Shown in pieces: positions 8,003 to 15,901 of a stretch of DNA of 64,000 nucleotides. Positions within the stretch are counted from its first letter, which is position 1. Every line of letters starts with the position of its first letter. The notes below the pieces were generated by a model. That model saw only the letters and a list, made by a program, of their open reading frames with translations. It had not been told where the DNA came from and searched no databases. Source of the stretch: DAINPP01 sp036743375 (lineage in GTDB: Bacteria; Thermotogota; Thermotogae; MWEM01). Position numbers and translations under genes: made by a program. Where the stretch lies: assembly GCA_036743375.1 (NCBI GenBank), contig DAINPP010000001.1:62001-126000 (forward strand). The letters run 5' to 3'.

Positions 8003-8529
8003 TTTAACCTCATCTCCAATCCGCAACATGTAAAATACACTTCATCGTAAAATGCTGCAAGTTTTTTATTCGTCCTTCCTAAATATTTAACATAATTTCT
8101 TGAAAGTTCATTGGCTGGAATAACACCCGATCCGCATTCATTTGTTACCGTAATCAACGTAAGAGGAGCGTTATCCGCTTCCATTAAAGTTGAAAGAAAT
8201 AGATTCACCGAGTCTGAAATAGTCTCTTCATCTGCCTCTATCAGCATATTTGAAATCCACATGGTTATACAATCTATAACAATGACCTCAGACTTCAGCG
8301 TTAAGGCCTTTTTAAAGGCGGCCGCAAGGTTCAAGGGTTCTTCTATGGTAGAATACCGGTCCCCTCTTTCTCTTTTGTGAGCCTTAATTTTTTCATTCAA
8401 TTCCCCATCGAGATACCTTGCCGTGGCTATAAAGGTTCTTTTCCCCATCACACCATCGGCAAGCCTGATAGCAAGGCTTGATTTGCCCGAGGCTTGACCT
8501 CCGGTAATTAATATTTTTTTCAATTTCAC
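7999..8529 (-). CDS. cobU: Adenosylcobinamide kinase / adenosylcobinamide-phosphate guanylyltransferase
   Basis: Bifunctional CobU phosphorylates adenosylcobinamide and then attaches GMP to the phosphate. Visible motifs are the P-loop GGQASGKSS at 10-18, the TARYLDGEL...IKAHKRERG stretch that carries the guanylylated histidine, and VTNECGSGVIP, which is the conserved NExGxGxVP. The length of 176 is typical. The start is GTG behind AGGAG; the upstream kinase-like gene ends four bases earlier. Confidence 0.96.
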   Translation of the reverse strand: MKLKKILITGGQASGKSSLAIRLADGVMGKRTFIATARYLDGELNEKIKAHKRERGDRYSTIEEPLNLAAAFKKALTLKSEVIVIDCITMWISNMLIEADEETISDSVNLFLSTLMEADNAPLTLITVTNECGSGVIPANELSRNYVKYLGRTNKKLAAFYDEVYFTCCGLEMRLK

Positions 8530-8533
8530 TCTC

Positions 8534-9265
8534 CTATTCCAGTTTACCGATTAATCGTACATTTCTCTCTTTAATGTTATCATAAGGTGCCGTAAAAACG
8601 CCACAGGTTGCAGGACCTGCGGATTTCGAAAATATTGTATCATGAATTCTTTTGAAATTTAAAAAATCAGAGTTGGCTATTGCTTCTAATAAGCTGATTT
8701 CTTTTTCTATTCCCTTAGAACCACAGGGAATAAAATCATGAATATCATAGTTTTCCAGCAAACTTTCTATATCATTCGGATTGAGATTTTCCTCCTCATT
8801 TTCTAGGACTTCCGTTCCCACACGAGGAAAACCAAATAAATAAACCGAATCTCCTTTCTCTGACATCTTCCATTTAAGATACTCTGCTTTTGCTATAACG
8901 GTAATACTGAAGGCGGTCATCACCGTCTGAAAATTTTCCTCCGTACTCCCATTGATCTGTATGTCATCAAGAGAGTATTTTGCACACTCTGATTTAATCG
9001 CCGTGTAAATATTCTTTCCAGTAACATCCCATTCATTACTTACATTTGAAATAATGATAAGTGGTTTTGCGCCTACCGCATAAATTTCATTTAAGCAGAC
9101 CCGAAGACAGTATTTTGCTGAAACTCGGGGGTCAACCTGCAGGGCATCATAGGGTTTATTCCCTATTGATCCAATAGAATCACAGGCAATAATCATGAAA
9201 TTATCTTTATAATCCGATGATGTCGTTAAAACGGTGATATCTCTCAAAGTTTTTACAATCTGCAT
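8534..9265 (-). CDS. AIR-synthase-related protein, probable alpha-ribazole kinase (CblS-like)
   Basis: The protein has a PurM/ThiL/SelD-like two-domain fold: an N-terminal region with ACDSIGSIG followed by DPRVSAKYCLRVCLNEIYAVGAKPL (conserved Asp and Glu that bind Mg-ATP), and a C-terminal domain with a late SAGPATCG turn. As first gene of a cobU-cbiR-cobS operon it fits CblS, the alpha-ribazole kinase of Listeria/Geobacillus, which I recall as AIR-synthase-like; that link is from memory. An ATG at 9307 overlaps a TGTTATAAT promoter element, so it would not be transcribed. The ATG at 9265, six bases after GAGGTG, is the better start and gives 243 residues. Another PurM-fold kinase remains possible. 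Confidence 0.6.
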   Translation of the reverse strand: MQIVKTLRDITVLTTSSDYKDNFMIIACDSIGSIGNKPYDALQVDPRVSAKYCLRVCLNEIYAVGAKPLIIISNVSNEWDVTGKNIYTAIKSECAKYSLDDIQINGSTEENFQTVMTAFSITVIAKAEYLKWKMSEKGDSVYLFGFPRVGTEVLENEEENLNPNDIESLLENYDIHDFIPCGSKGIEKEISLLEAIANSDFLNFKRIHDTIFSKSAGPATCGVFTAPYDNIKERNVRLIGKLE

Positions 9266-9305
9266 CCAAAGCACCTCGACATTAAGTTTTTCCAATGACT
9301 TTTTC

Positions 9306-9314
9306 ATTATAACA
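9306..9314 (-). promoter_or_regulatory. Extended -10 promoter of the corrinoid salvage operon
   Basis: On the minus strand TGTTATAAT occupies 9314-9306. It overlaps the apparent ATG at 9307, and this argues that translation starts at 9265. Confidence 0.55.
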
Positions 9315-9331
9315 GATAACGAAAATAATCA

Positions 9332-9340
9332 TGCTATAAT
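9332..9340 (+). promoter_or_regulatory. Extended -10 promoter of ppk2
   Basis: TGCTATAAT at 9332-9340 points rightward to the PPK2 gene, 18 bases from the opposing minus-strand -10. The two promoters are nearly back to back. Confidence 0.55.
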
Positions 9341-9413
9341 AAGATAAGTTAAGTTTATTTGCTGTGATACGAATTTTTAAATAATTCTATTTTTATTCCA
9401 GGGAGGTTTTTGA

Positions 9414-10220
9414 ATGAATAAAATCAGCAATTCTGACTATGAAAAAGAGTTATTGAAATTACAGATAGAATTGGTTAAATTACAGAGATGGATAAAGGAA
9501 AAGGGATTAAAAGTAGTCGTTATATTTGAAGGAAGAGATGCGGCGGGCAAAGGAGGGGTTATAAAAAGAATCACTGAAAAGTTGAATCCCAGAATCTGCA
9601 GAGTTGTAGCTCTCGGTATCCCTTCGGATAAAGAAAAAACACAATGGTATTTTCAGAGATATGTGACTCATTTACCCGCGGCCGGGGAGATGATCCTTTT
9701 TGACAGAAGCTGGTATAACAGAGCGGGAGTGGATAGGGTCATGGATTTTTGCACAGATTATCAGTACAAGGAATTTTTAAGAAGTTGTCCGGAGTTTGAA
9801 AGAATGCTCATAAGGTCAAAAATAAAATTGATCAAGTACTGGTTCTCAGTCAGTGATGAGGTTCAGGAAAAGAGATTCCAGGACAGAATCAACGATCCGA
9901 CAAAACGATGGAAAATTAGTCCAATGGACCTTGAAGCCCGTTCAAAATGGATGGAATATTCAAAGGCAAAAGATGAAATGTTTAAATACACAGATACAAA
10001 ACAATCTCCCTGGTTTGTCGTTAATGCCGATGTAAAAAAACTTGCACGACTGAACTGTATACATCATCTGCTGAATCAATTTGAATATGAAGATCTTCCA
10101 AATCAGAAGATCAAACTGCCGCCAAGACAAGCAGATGAAAATTACATAAGACCCCCTATGTCTGATCAGACATTTATTCCGGAAGTCTACCCCAAAAAGA
10201 AGGATAAAAAAGAGAAATAA
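9414..10220 (+). CDS. ppk2: Polyphosphate kinase 2 family protein
   Basis: PPK2 enzymes transfer phosphate between polyphosphate and nucleoside mono- or diphosphates in the cytosol. The Walker A loop EGRDAAGKGG is at 39-48 and the Walker B/lid region ILFDRSWYNRAGVDRVM at 94-110; a NDPTKRWK stretch (about 161-168) is typical. The length of 268 is that of a single-domain class I or III PPK2; the class cannot be fixed here. It has its own promoter and GGGAGG site, and stands alone between two minus-strand operons. Confidence 0.93.
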   Translation: MNKISNSDYEKELLKLQIELVKLQRWIKEKGLKVVVIFEGRDAAGKGGVIKRITEKLNPRICRVVALGIPSDKEKTQWYFQRYVTHLPAAGEMILFDRSWYNRAGVDRVMDFCTDYQYKEFLRSCPEFERMLIRSKIKLIKYWFSVSDEVQEKRFQDRINDPTKRWKISPMDLEARSKWMEYSKAKDEMFKYTDTKQSPWFVVNADVKKLARLNCIHHLLNQFEYEDLPNQKIKLPPRQADENYIRPPMSDQTFIPEVYPKKKDKKEK

Positions 10221-10242
10221 AACTTATCGGGAAAATCATTAC

Positions 10243-10287
10243 TCCCTCCACTCATCTCACGTATAAAGCAAGAGATGAGTGGAGGGA
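10243..10287. repeat. 16-bp perfect inverted repeat between convergent genes
   Basis: The left arm 10243-10258 (TCCCTCCACTCATCTC) pairs fully with 10272-10287 around a 13-base loop. It lies between ppk2 and pgmB, which converge. No T tract follows on either strand, so it is not a classical intrinsic terminator. It may still terminate or protect both 3' ends. Confidence 0.75.
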
Positions 10288-10304
10288 TGATGCGCGGCTA
10301 TTGA

Positions 10305-10949
10305 TTAAAGGGTGAGCACTCTCTCAATATCAATAGTCGATGTATGTTTATAACGTATTGTAGCACGGCCAATTCTTTCATCTGGTCCTATGCCAACCGA
10401 TTTAAATCCTCCGTTTATAGCCGCTTCAATTCCGGCTTCAGCGTCTTCAAACACCACACATTCTGAAGGCAGACAGTCTATCTTCTCTGCCGTATACAAA
10501 AAGAGATCGGGAGCTGGTTTTGTAGTTTCCACGCTGAATCCGTCTGCAATAAAGTCAAACAGATTATTCGCATTCAGATTGTCTATGACCCTCTTGGCAT
10601 TTTTACTCGCAGATGCAATGGCTGTTTTAATATTCCTACCTTTTAAAGAAACAATCAAATCCCTGATGCCGGGTAAAAAATCTCCTTCGTTTATCTTATC
10701 CAGTGATTGTACATAATATAGATTTTTTCTTAGGCATAGCTCCATTCTTTTTTTCTCGCTTAATTCCTTGCCATTGTACTCCAGGATTATTTCAAGAGAT
10801 CTTGTCCGTGAGACCCCTCTCAATTTCTCATTAAGTTCTCTGTTAAAAATAAGTCCCTCTTCTTCGGCCATCTTCTTCCATCCAAGATAATGGTATTCAG
10901 CAGTATCTGTGATAACACCATCAAGATCAAATATGATACCTTTTATCAT
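10305..10949 (-). CDS. pgmB: Beta-phosphoglucomutase (HAD superfamily)
   Basis: It converts beta-glucose 1-phosphate to glucose 6-phosphate. HAD motif I gives the nucleophile Asp8 and Asp10 in FDLDGVITDTAEYH, where the trailing His is part of the family's cap hinge. RGVSRTRSLEIIL at about 44-56 and SASKNA near 113-118 are characteristic of beta-PGM. At 214 residues it has the normal size. It follows the alpha-glucosidase gene by 47 bases. Beta-glucose 1-phosphate is normally made by an inverting GH65 phosphorylase, and none is encoded in this window. Confidence 0.9.
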   Translation of the reverse strand: MIKGIIFDLDGVITDTAEYHYLGWKKMAEEEGLIFNRELNEKLRGVSRTRSLEIILEYNGKELSEKKRMELCLRKNLYYVQSLDKINEGDFLPGIRDLIVSLKGRNIKTAIASASKNAKRVIDNLNANNLFDFIADGFSVETTKPAPDLFLYTAEKIDCLPSECVVFEDAEAGIEAAINGGFKSVGIGPDERIGRATIRYKHTSTIDIERVLTL

Positions 10950-10996
10950 TCTTTCACCTCAAAAAAATCAAGGCGAGTATCCACCCGCCTTTCATA

Positions 10997-12580
10997 TCAT
11001 TTTCTCAATATCATGACCTCATTAGAATTTATTTTCCCATCAAATTTTTTCTTTTTATAATTTGAGAGTAAAACTGAATGATAATCAGAAAAATTCGTGT
11101 TCTCAATTTCAAATTCTGATTCTGAAAAATTCAGAATGATCAGTAATTCTTCATCATTATATCTTCGTTTATAGGCGAGTATATCTTTGTCGATATCTAT
11201 CAGTTCTATTGTTCCGAACTTTATTGCATCGGATGCTTTTCTCAAATGAATGACCGTTCTGTAATAATTGAGGATAGAGTCAGGGTTATCCTTCTGTTTG
11301 GCTACGTTGTTTTCTCTGAAATTCTCCGCAAGTGGAAGCCATGGTTCCATATCGCTAAATGAGGCATTTTTACCTTCATCCCACTGCATAGGTGTTCTTT
11401 CAGGATCTCTTCCCTTCGCCTCCGGCCAGAAATTGACACCCTCGGGATCCACCATTTTTTCGAACGGAACTTCTACATCCTCCATTCCTAGTTCCTCACC
11501 GTAATATATGAAAGGTGTCCCCCTTAAAGTCAGTAACATGGTGGCCATGACCTGAATCATTTTCTCTTTTTCTGATTCTGTTGCAAATCTGGTTGGATAT
11601 CTCGAAGAATCATGATTTCCAAGGACATAACTTGGCCAGGCAACAGATTGAAAAAACTTCTCTATTTCTTTAATCTTGTCCCTGTATACCTTGGCAGAAT
11701 AATCTGTAATTTCCTTAAATTCAAAATTAAAGGCCATATTCAGTCTTCCGGGCATTGAATACTGAAAATATGCTGGTGTTCCCATAGGAGACCCTACTTC
11801 TCCGATGGTTACCCTCTCATCATATTTCTCTACAAGATCATTGATCTTTTCAACGGCAAGCAGTGTTTCTGGTCTGTCGTTTTCAAAAACTCTGTAGAAA
11901 TTATGAAATTCTATTTTGGAATTTCTTCCTTCGACTTTCGGATTGTCTCTTAACCTTTCATCTTTATAATACATATTGACAACATCAAACCTGAAACCGT
12001 CTACTCCCATATCCAGCCAGAATTTTATCGAATCCATTATCGCATTGACAACCTTGGGATTTCTCCAGTTTAAATCGGGTTGTTCCTTAACAAAAAGATG
12101 TAAATAATACTGCTGTCTCGTTTCACTCCATTCCCAGGCAGGGCCTCCAAAATAGGCAAACCAGTTGTTGGGTAATTCGCCTTTCTTACCATCTACCCAG
12201 ATATACCAGTCTGATTTCGGATTATCTCTCGACGATTCAGATTCGATAAACCAGTCGTGCTTATCCGATGTATGATTATAAACCTGATCAACAATAACCT
12301 TAATTCCTTTTTCATGAGATTTTTCAAGTAATTCTTTAAAATCATCAAGTGTACCAAACATTGGATCAATATCAAGATAATCACTGATATCATAACCAAA
12401 ATCTTTCATCGGTGATTTAAATATTGGCGAAAGCCATAAGGCATCTACACCAAGCCATTCAAGATAATCAAGTCTGCTTATTATTCCTTTTAAATCGCCT
12501 ATCCCATCCTTGTTGGAATCCTGAAAACTTCTGGGATAAATTTGATAAATTACCGCACCTTTCCACCATTCTCTACTCAT
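10997..12580 (-). CDS. GH13 alpha-glucosidase (oligo-1,6-glucosidase/maltase type)
   Basis: Hydrolyses alpha-glucosides imported by the adjacent transporter; no signal peptide, so it is cytosolic. The GH13 barrel is complete: VIVDQVYNHTS (about 95-105), DGFRFDVVN with nucleophile Asp199, IGEVG with acid/base Glu261, and GNHDSSR with transition-state Asp324. The segment FGYDISDYLDIDPMFGTL resembles GH13_23 alpha-glucosidases. At 527 residues it is full length. Its ribosome site is GGAGG. A perfect terminator separates it from the binding-protein gene upstream, so it may be made at a lower level. Linkage preference cannot be read from sequence. Confidence 0.9.
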   Translation of the reverse strand: MSREWWKGAVIYQIYPRSFQDSNKDGIGDLKGIISRLDYLEWLGVDALWLSPIFKSPMKDFGYDISDYLDIDPMFGTLDDFKELLEKSHEKGIKVIVDQVYNHTSDKHDWFIESESSRDNPKSDWYIWVDGKKGELPNNWFAYFGGPAWEWSETRQQYYLHLFVKEQPDLNWRNPKVVNAIMDSIKFWLDMGVDGFRFDVVNMYYKDERLRDNPKVEGRNSKIEFHNFYRVFENDRPETLLAVEKINDLVEKYDERVTIGEVGSPMGTPAYFQYSMPGRLNMAFNFEFKEITDYSAKVYRDKIKEIEKFFQSVAWPSYVLGNHDSSRYPTRFATESEKEKMIQVMATMLLTLRGTPFIYYGEELGMEDVEVPFEKMVDPEGVNFWPEAKGRDPERTPMQWDEGKNASFSDMEPWLPLAENFRENNVAKQKDNPDSILNYYRTVIHLRKASDAIKFGTIELIDIDKDILAYKRRYNDEELLIILNFSESEFEIENTNFSDYHSVLLSNYKKKKFDGKINSNEVMILRK

Positions 12581-12593
12581 TTTTTACCTCCAT

Positions 12594-12625
12594 AAAAAAA
12601 AATCCCCCTGTATTATACAGGGGGA
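12594..12625 (-). terminator. Intrinsic terminator between binding-protein and alpha-glucosidase genes
   Basis: Arms 12616-12625 and 12603-12612 form a perfect 10-bp stem (TCCCCCTGTA) around a 3-base loop; on the minus strand it is followed by nine T residues (12602-12594). It ends most transcripts after the binding-protein gene. Confidence 0.93.
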
Positions 12626-12639
12626 CTGTTAAAACAATA

Positions 12640-13911
12640 TTATTCAAAAATTGCCGTATATCCCGTTACTTCTTCAAGATCAAGTGCGAGTTCTTCAAGG
12701 GTTCCCATTGTATCATCGGATTCTCCACTGATAATACTGTGAACGGCCTTAAAGAATAATGTAGAGACTTCATTGTACTTAGGAGCAGATGCTGTTGATG
12801 GTCTTGCAACTGCATTTGTAAATACATCGTAGAGTGATCCGAAGAAAGGAACCGCTTCAAGGACTTCAGGATCAGAATAAAGTGTCTTTATTGTCGGGTT
12901 GTAAGAACCAACGATTGCCCTTTCTTTCTGATTCGCATAATTGGCAAGGTAGAATGCGACCTGTGCTGCAAGAGCAGGATCTTTACTGTATTTGCTCACA
13001 GCAAGCTGCCATCCGCCAAGTGAAGCAGCGCTTGACCCTTTTCCATGAGGGAGAACACAAACGTCAAATTTGTCTTTGACTGCGCTGTCGTCTCCCTGAC
13101 CAAGCATGTAAGCATATGGCCAGTTTCTCATGAACATTGCATTTCCACCCTGGAATGCCTTTCTGGCATCTTCTTCGGCAAATGAAAGTACACCTTCAGG
13201 GGCAATTGTCCCAATCCAACCGGCAACCTGATCGAGCATCTCAGCCGCATTTGAGTTAGCAATTGTGATTTCCTTGTCTCTGTTGATGATTGTGCCACCA
13301 TCATTTGAAGCAATCCATTCGAGTGCATCACAGGTGAGACCTTCGTATGCATTACCCTGGAATACAAATCCCCAGAAATCAGGATTTGTCTTTTTTTCGC
13401 CTTCCTGAACCACTTTGGCAATTTCTTCGAGTTCATCCCATGTAGCAGGAGGATTCTCAAAACCGTATTTTTTAAGAAGATCTGATCTGTAATAAAGGAG
13501 TCCGGCATCTGTAAACCAAGGGATAGCGACGAGCTTTCCATCAACGGTGTTGTTGTCAACGATAGCCTTAAAATGATTTGGCGCATAATCGTATGCACCA
13601 TACTGGTAAAGATCCACAAAATGCTGCGCAAGATCTCCAGGCCAGATAACATCTACCTGATAAACGTCCACTTCATCACTCTGTGCTTCAAAGAACTGAA
13701 GATAAAGTCCAAGTCTGTCCTGTACCATATCAGGTGTATCGAGAACATTTACTTCAACACCCGGGTAAAGTGCTTCAAATTCTGCCGCGGCCTGTCTTGC
13801 AAGTTCAAGTTCAATACCTACTGCACCAGCTGCAACTGTAATTGTTTTTGTAGCAAAAACACCTACGGATAACAACGCAACCAATAAAACTGTTAAAAAT
13901 ACCTTTTTCAT
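12640..13911 (-). CDS. ABC transporter sugar-binding protein (CUT1/MalE type), alpha-glucoside operon
   Basis: Extracytoplasmic receptor for the permeases encoded just upstream. An N-terminal signal peptide (Lys-Lys, hydrophobic core to about 20, ending VFA) is followed by a type I solute-binding fold, with GVEVNVLDTPD near 50 and WDELEEIAKVVQEG near 140 as is usual in MalE-like proteins. There is no lipobox Cys. The length of 423 is normal. The ribosome site AGGAGG precedes the ATG. In this operon the binding protein follows the permeases and is bounded by the 12594-12625 terminator. The ligand is probably a disaccharide or oligosaccharide with alpha-glucosyl residues. Confidence 0.92.
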   Translation of the reverse strand: MKKVFLTVLLVALLSVGVFATKTITVAAGAVGIELELARQAAAEFEALYPGVEVNVLDTPDMVQDRLGLYLQFFEAQSDEVDVYQVDVIWPGDLAQHFVDLYQYGAYDYAPNHFKAIVDNNTVDGKLVAIPWFTDAGLLYYRSDLLKKYGFENPPATWDELEEIAKVVQEGEKKTNPDFWGFVFQGNAYEGLTCDALEWIASNDGGTIINRDKEITIANSNAAEMLDQVAGWIGTIAPEGVLSFAEEDARKAFQGGNAMFMRNWPYAYMLGQGDDSAVKDKFDVCVLPHGKGSSAASLGGWQLAVSKYSKDPALAAQVAFYLANYANQKERAIVGSYNPTIKTLYSDPEVLEAVPFFGSLYDVFTNAVARPSTASAPKYNEVSTLFFKAVHSIISGESDDTMGTLEELALDLEEVTGYTAIFE

Positions 13912-13947
13912 GTGTTAACCTCCTTAAAATTTCGGGATTTCCCCGTA

Positions 13948-14811
13948 TTATCCTTTAACTGCACCAGCAGTTAATCCTGCGATAATCTTTCTCTGGAAGA
14001 TAAGTACCAAAATGACTATCGGTATCGTTACTATGACTGCACCGGCCATTATTTCGCCAAATGGTTCCTGTCGTGCAATCTGACCGGTGAAAAGGGATAT
14101 GGCAACCGGAACTGTTCTCGACTGAGGAGAAATTGTCGTGAATGTTAAGGCAAACAGATATTCATTCCAGGCTGCAATAAACGCTAAAAGGCCTGTTGTT
14201 ACAAGTGCTGGAGCCGTAAGTGGTAATAAGATGTGATAAAATGTCTGAAACGGAGTAGCTCCATCGACCTGTGCTGATTGCATCAGTTCAACCGGTAGTT
14301 CTTTAAAGAACGATGTTAAGACCCAAACGGTAAACGGTAATGTAAAAATCATATAAGATAGTATCATACTCAACATCGGCGGTAGATTCAGGGCATTGAT
14401 TACGGCGTATAAACCAGCCAGAACCGTTACCTGAGGAAACATGGTCATAGAAAGAACCAGATAGAGTACCGGTTTTTTCCCTTTGAATCTGAGTTTTCCA
14501 AGCGCAAACGCGGCAAACGAACCAATGACGAGACAGACGAGTGTCGTCGTTCCTGCAACAATTGTACTGTTTAAAAGACTTCTGACAAAAGTGTTATTCG
14601 TGAATACCGCCTTATAATTATCCCAGGTTATAGAAATATTTCCGGCACTATCTCGTGGTAACCAGGTGGCGGGGGTCATCATCAACTGGTTTTCGCTCTT
14701 TAAGGATGAATTGACCGCCCAGTAAAACGGAAATACAAGATAGATGAATACGATAATGACAACCACCCAGAACAGGATTCTGTTTATTCGCTTTTTTGTG
14801 GTTTTCGTCAT
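13948..14811 (-). CDS. ABC transporter permease (MalG type), alpha-glucoside operon
   Basis: Inner-membrane subunit of the importer, with six predicted membrane segments. The cytoplasmic EAA-type loop that contacts the ATPase is visible as SAQVDGATPFQTFYHILLP, where the usual E-A is replaced by S-A. The C-terminal end IIAGLTAGAVKG is the standard MalG ending. The ATG overlaps the stop of the partner permease by four bases. No ATPase gene lies in the operon. Confidence 0.93.
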   Translation of the reverse strand: MTKTTKKRINRILFWVVVIIVFIYLVFPFYWAVNSSLKSENQLMMTPATWLPRDSAGNISITWDNYKAVFTNNTFVRSLLNSTIVAGTTTLVCLVIGSFAAFALGKLRFKGKKPVLYLVLSMTMFPQVTVLAGLYAVINALNLPPMLSMILSYMIFTLPFTVWVLTSFFKELPVELMQSAQVDGATPFQTFYHILLPLTAPALVTTGLLAFIAAWNEYLFALTFTTISPQSRTVPVAISLFTGQIARQEPFGEIMAGAVIVTIPIVILVLIFQRKIIAGLTAGAVKG

Positions 14812-15878
14812 GATTGATCAACTCCCAATCCGCGTATATAGATAACCGAGAATATACCGATGATAATAAATATGATAACTCCAACTGCAGAAGATACCCC
14901 CATCTCTCTGTTCTGAATCAGTTGGAAATAATTATAGGAAGCCATAGAATACATCTTGCTTTCCATAAGTACCTGAAAAACGTCAAAGACTCTGAGTGCA
15001 TCCAACGTTCTGAAAATCAATGCAACGGCAAGTGAAGGTTTTAACAGTGGTAAAGTAATCTGAAAAAATTGTCTGACCTTGCTTGCCCCGTCTACCTCAG
15101 AGGCTTCATATAATTCCTTTGGAATCATCTGAAGACCGGCAAGGATCAATAAAGCCATATATGGCGAGGTTTTCCAGACATCAACAGCAATCATCGTCGG
15201 CATCTGCAAGGCACTGTTTGTAAGAAACGAGGCCTGACCATCGGAAAAACCGAGCCTGTACATAATCATGTTAAAGAACCCTGCCGTTCCAGGCTGTAAC
15301 ATCCATTCCCAGATTCTTGCAGACACGACGGTAATGACCGCCCATGGAATGAGCATAGTGGTTCGCATGAGTCCTTTTGCCTTAAAATTACTGTTTACAA
15401 CCAAAGCAAGGAAAAAGCCTATCACGGTTTCCATAAGAACTGAAAAAATTGTAAACACCAAAGTATTGCCAATTGCCGTAAGAAATTCTTTATCACGAGC
15501 TCCAACAACATATCTTTTTCCAAACCAGTTAAACTGAAAAAGTTCTTTATATCGATACGGTTTTCTTGGCAGAACTGTTATAGCCCGAGTGTAGACGGTT
15601 TCCCCAGTTTCTTCATTCTTTACAATTTCTCCAGTTTCCTGATCAACCTGCGGGGGTAATTCGGCAATAGTCATACCAAGCAACTGCGTATAATTATCCA
15701 AGCCGACAAAGTGGGTTTCTTCATTACTCGCAAATACTCTATCCGTAAAGCTTGTAACAACCACCTGACCAAGAGGATAAATAGCAACCAAGGCAAGGAC
15801 AACCAACGTTGGTATAAGCAGCCTGTACGCCAACGATTGCTCTTTTTTCAAGATATTACCCATTGGTGATTTAGTCAT
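14808..15878 (-). CDS. ABC transporter permease (MalF type) with extra periplasmic loop
   Basis: Partner permease with the EAA loop EASEVDGASKVRQFFQITLP. After the first membrane segment there is an unusually long outer loop (about residues 50-130) with a Glu/Thr-rich stretch, including QETGEIVKNEETGETVY, absent from short MalF proteins such as the one at 27188. The length of 356 reflects this loop. It might contact the binding protein. The ribosome site is AGGAGG, and it follows lacI by 23 bases. Confidence 0.92.
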   Translation of the reverse strand: MTKSPMGNILKKEQSLAYRLLIPTLVVLALVAIYPLGQVVVTSFTDRVFASNEETHFVGLDNYTQLLGMTIAELPPQVDQETGEIVKNEETGETVYTRAITVLPRKPYRYKELFQFNWFGKRYVVGARDKEFLTAIGNTLVFTIFSVLMETVIGFFLALVVNSNFKAKGLMRTTMLIPWAVITVVSARIWEWMLQPGTAGFFNMIMYRLGFSDGQASFLTNSALQMPTMIAVDVWKTSPYMALLILAGLQMIPKELYEASEVDGASKVRQFFQITLPLLKPSLAVALIFRTLDALRVFDVFQVLMESKMYSMASYNYFQLIQNREMGVSSAVGVIIFIIIGIFSVIYIRGLGVDQS

Positions 15879-15901
15879 AGATCAGCCTCCTTCTATAATT
15901 T

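Noticed and set aside
13128..13652. 174-codon minus-strand frame inside the binding-protein gene
   Set aside because: It is an out-of-phase shadow of a clear solute-binding protein on the same strand.
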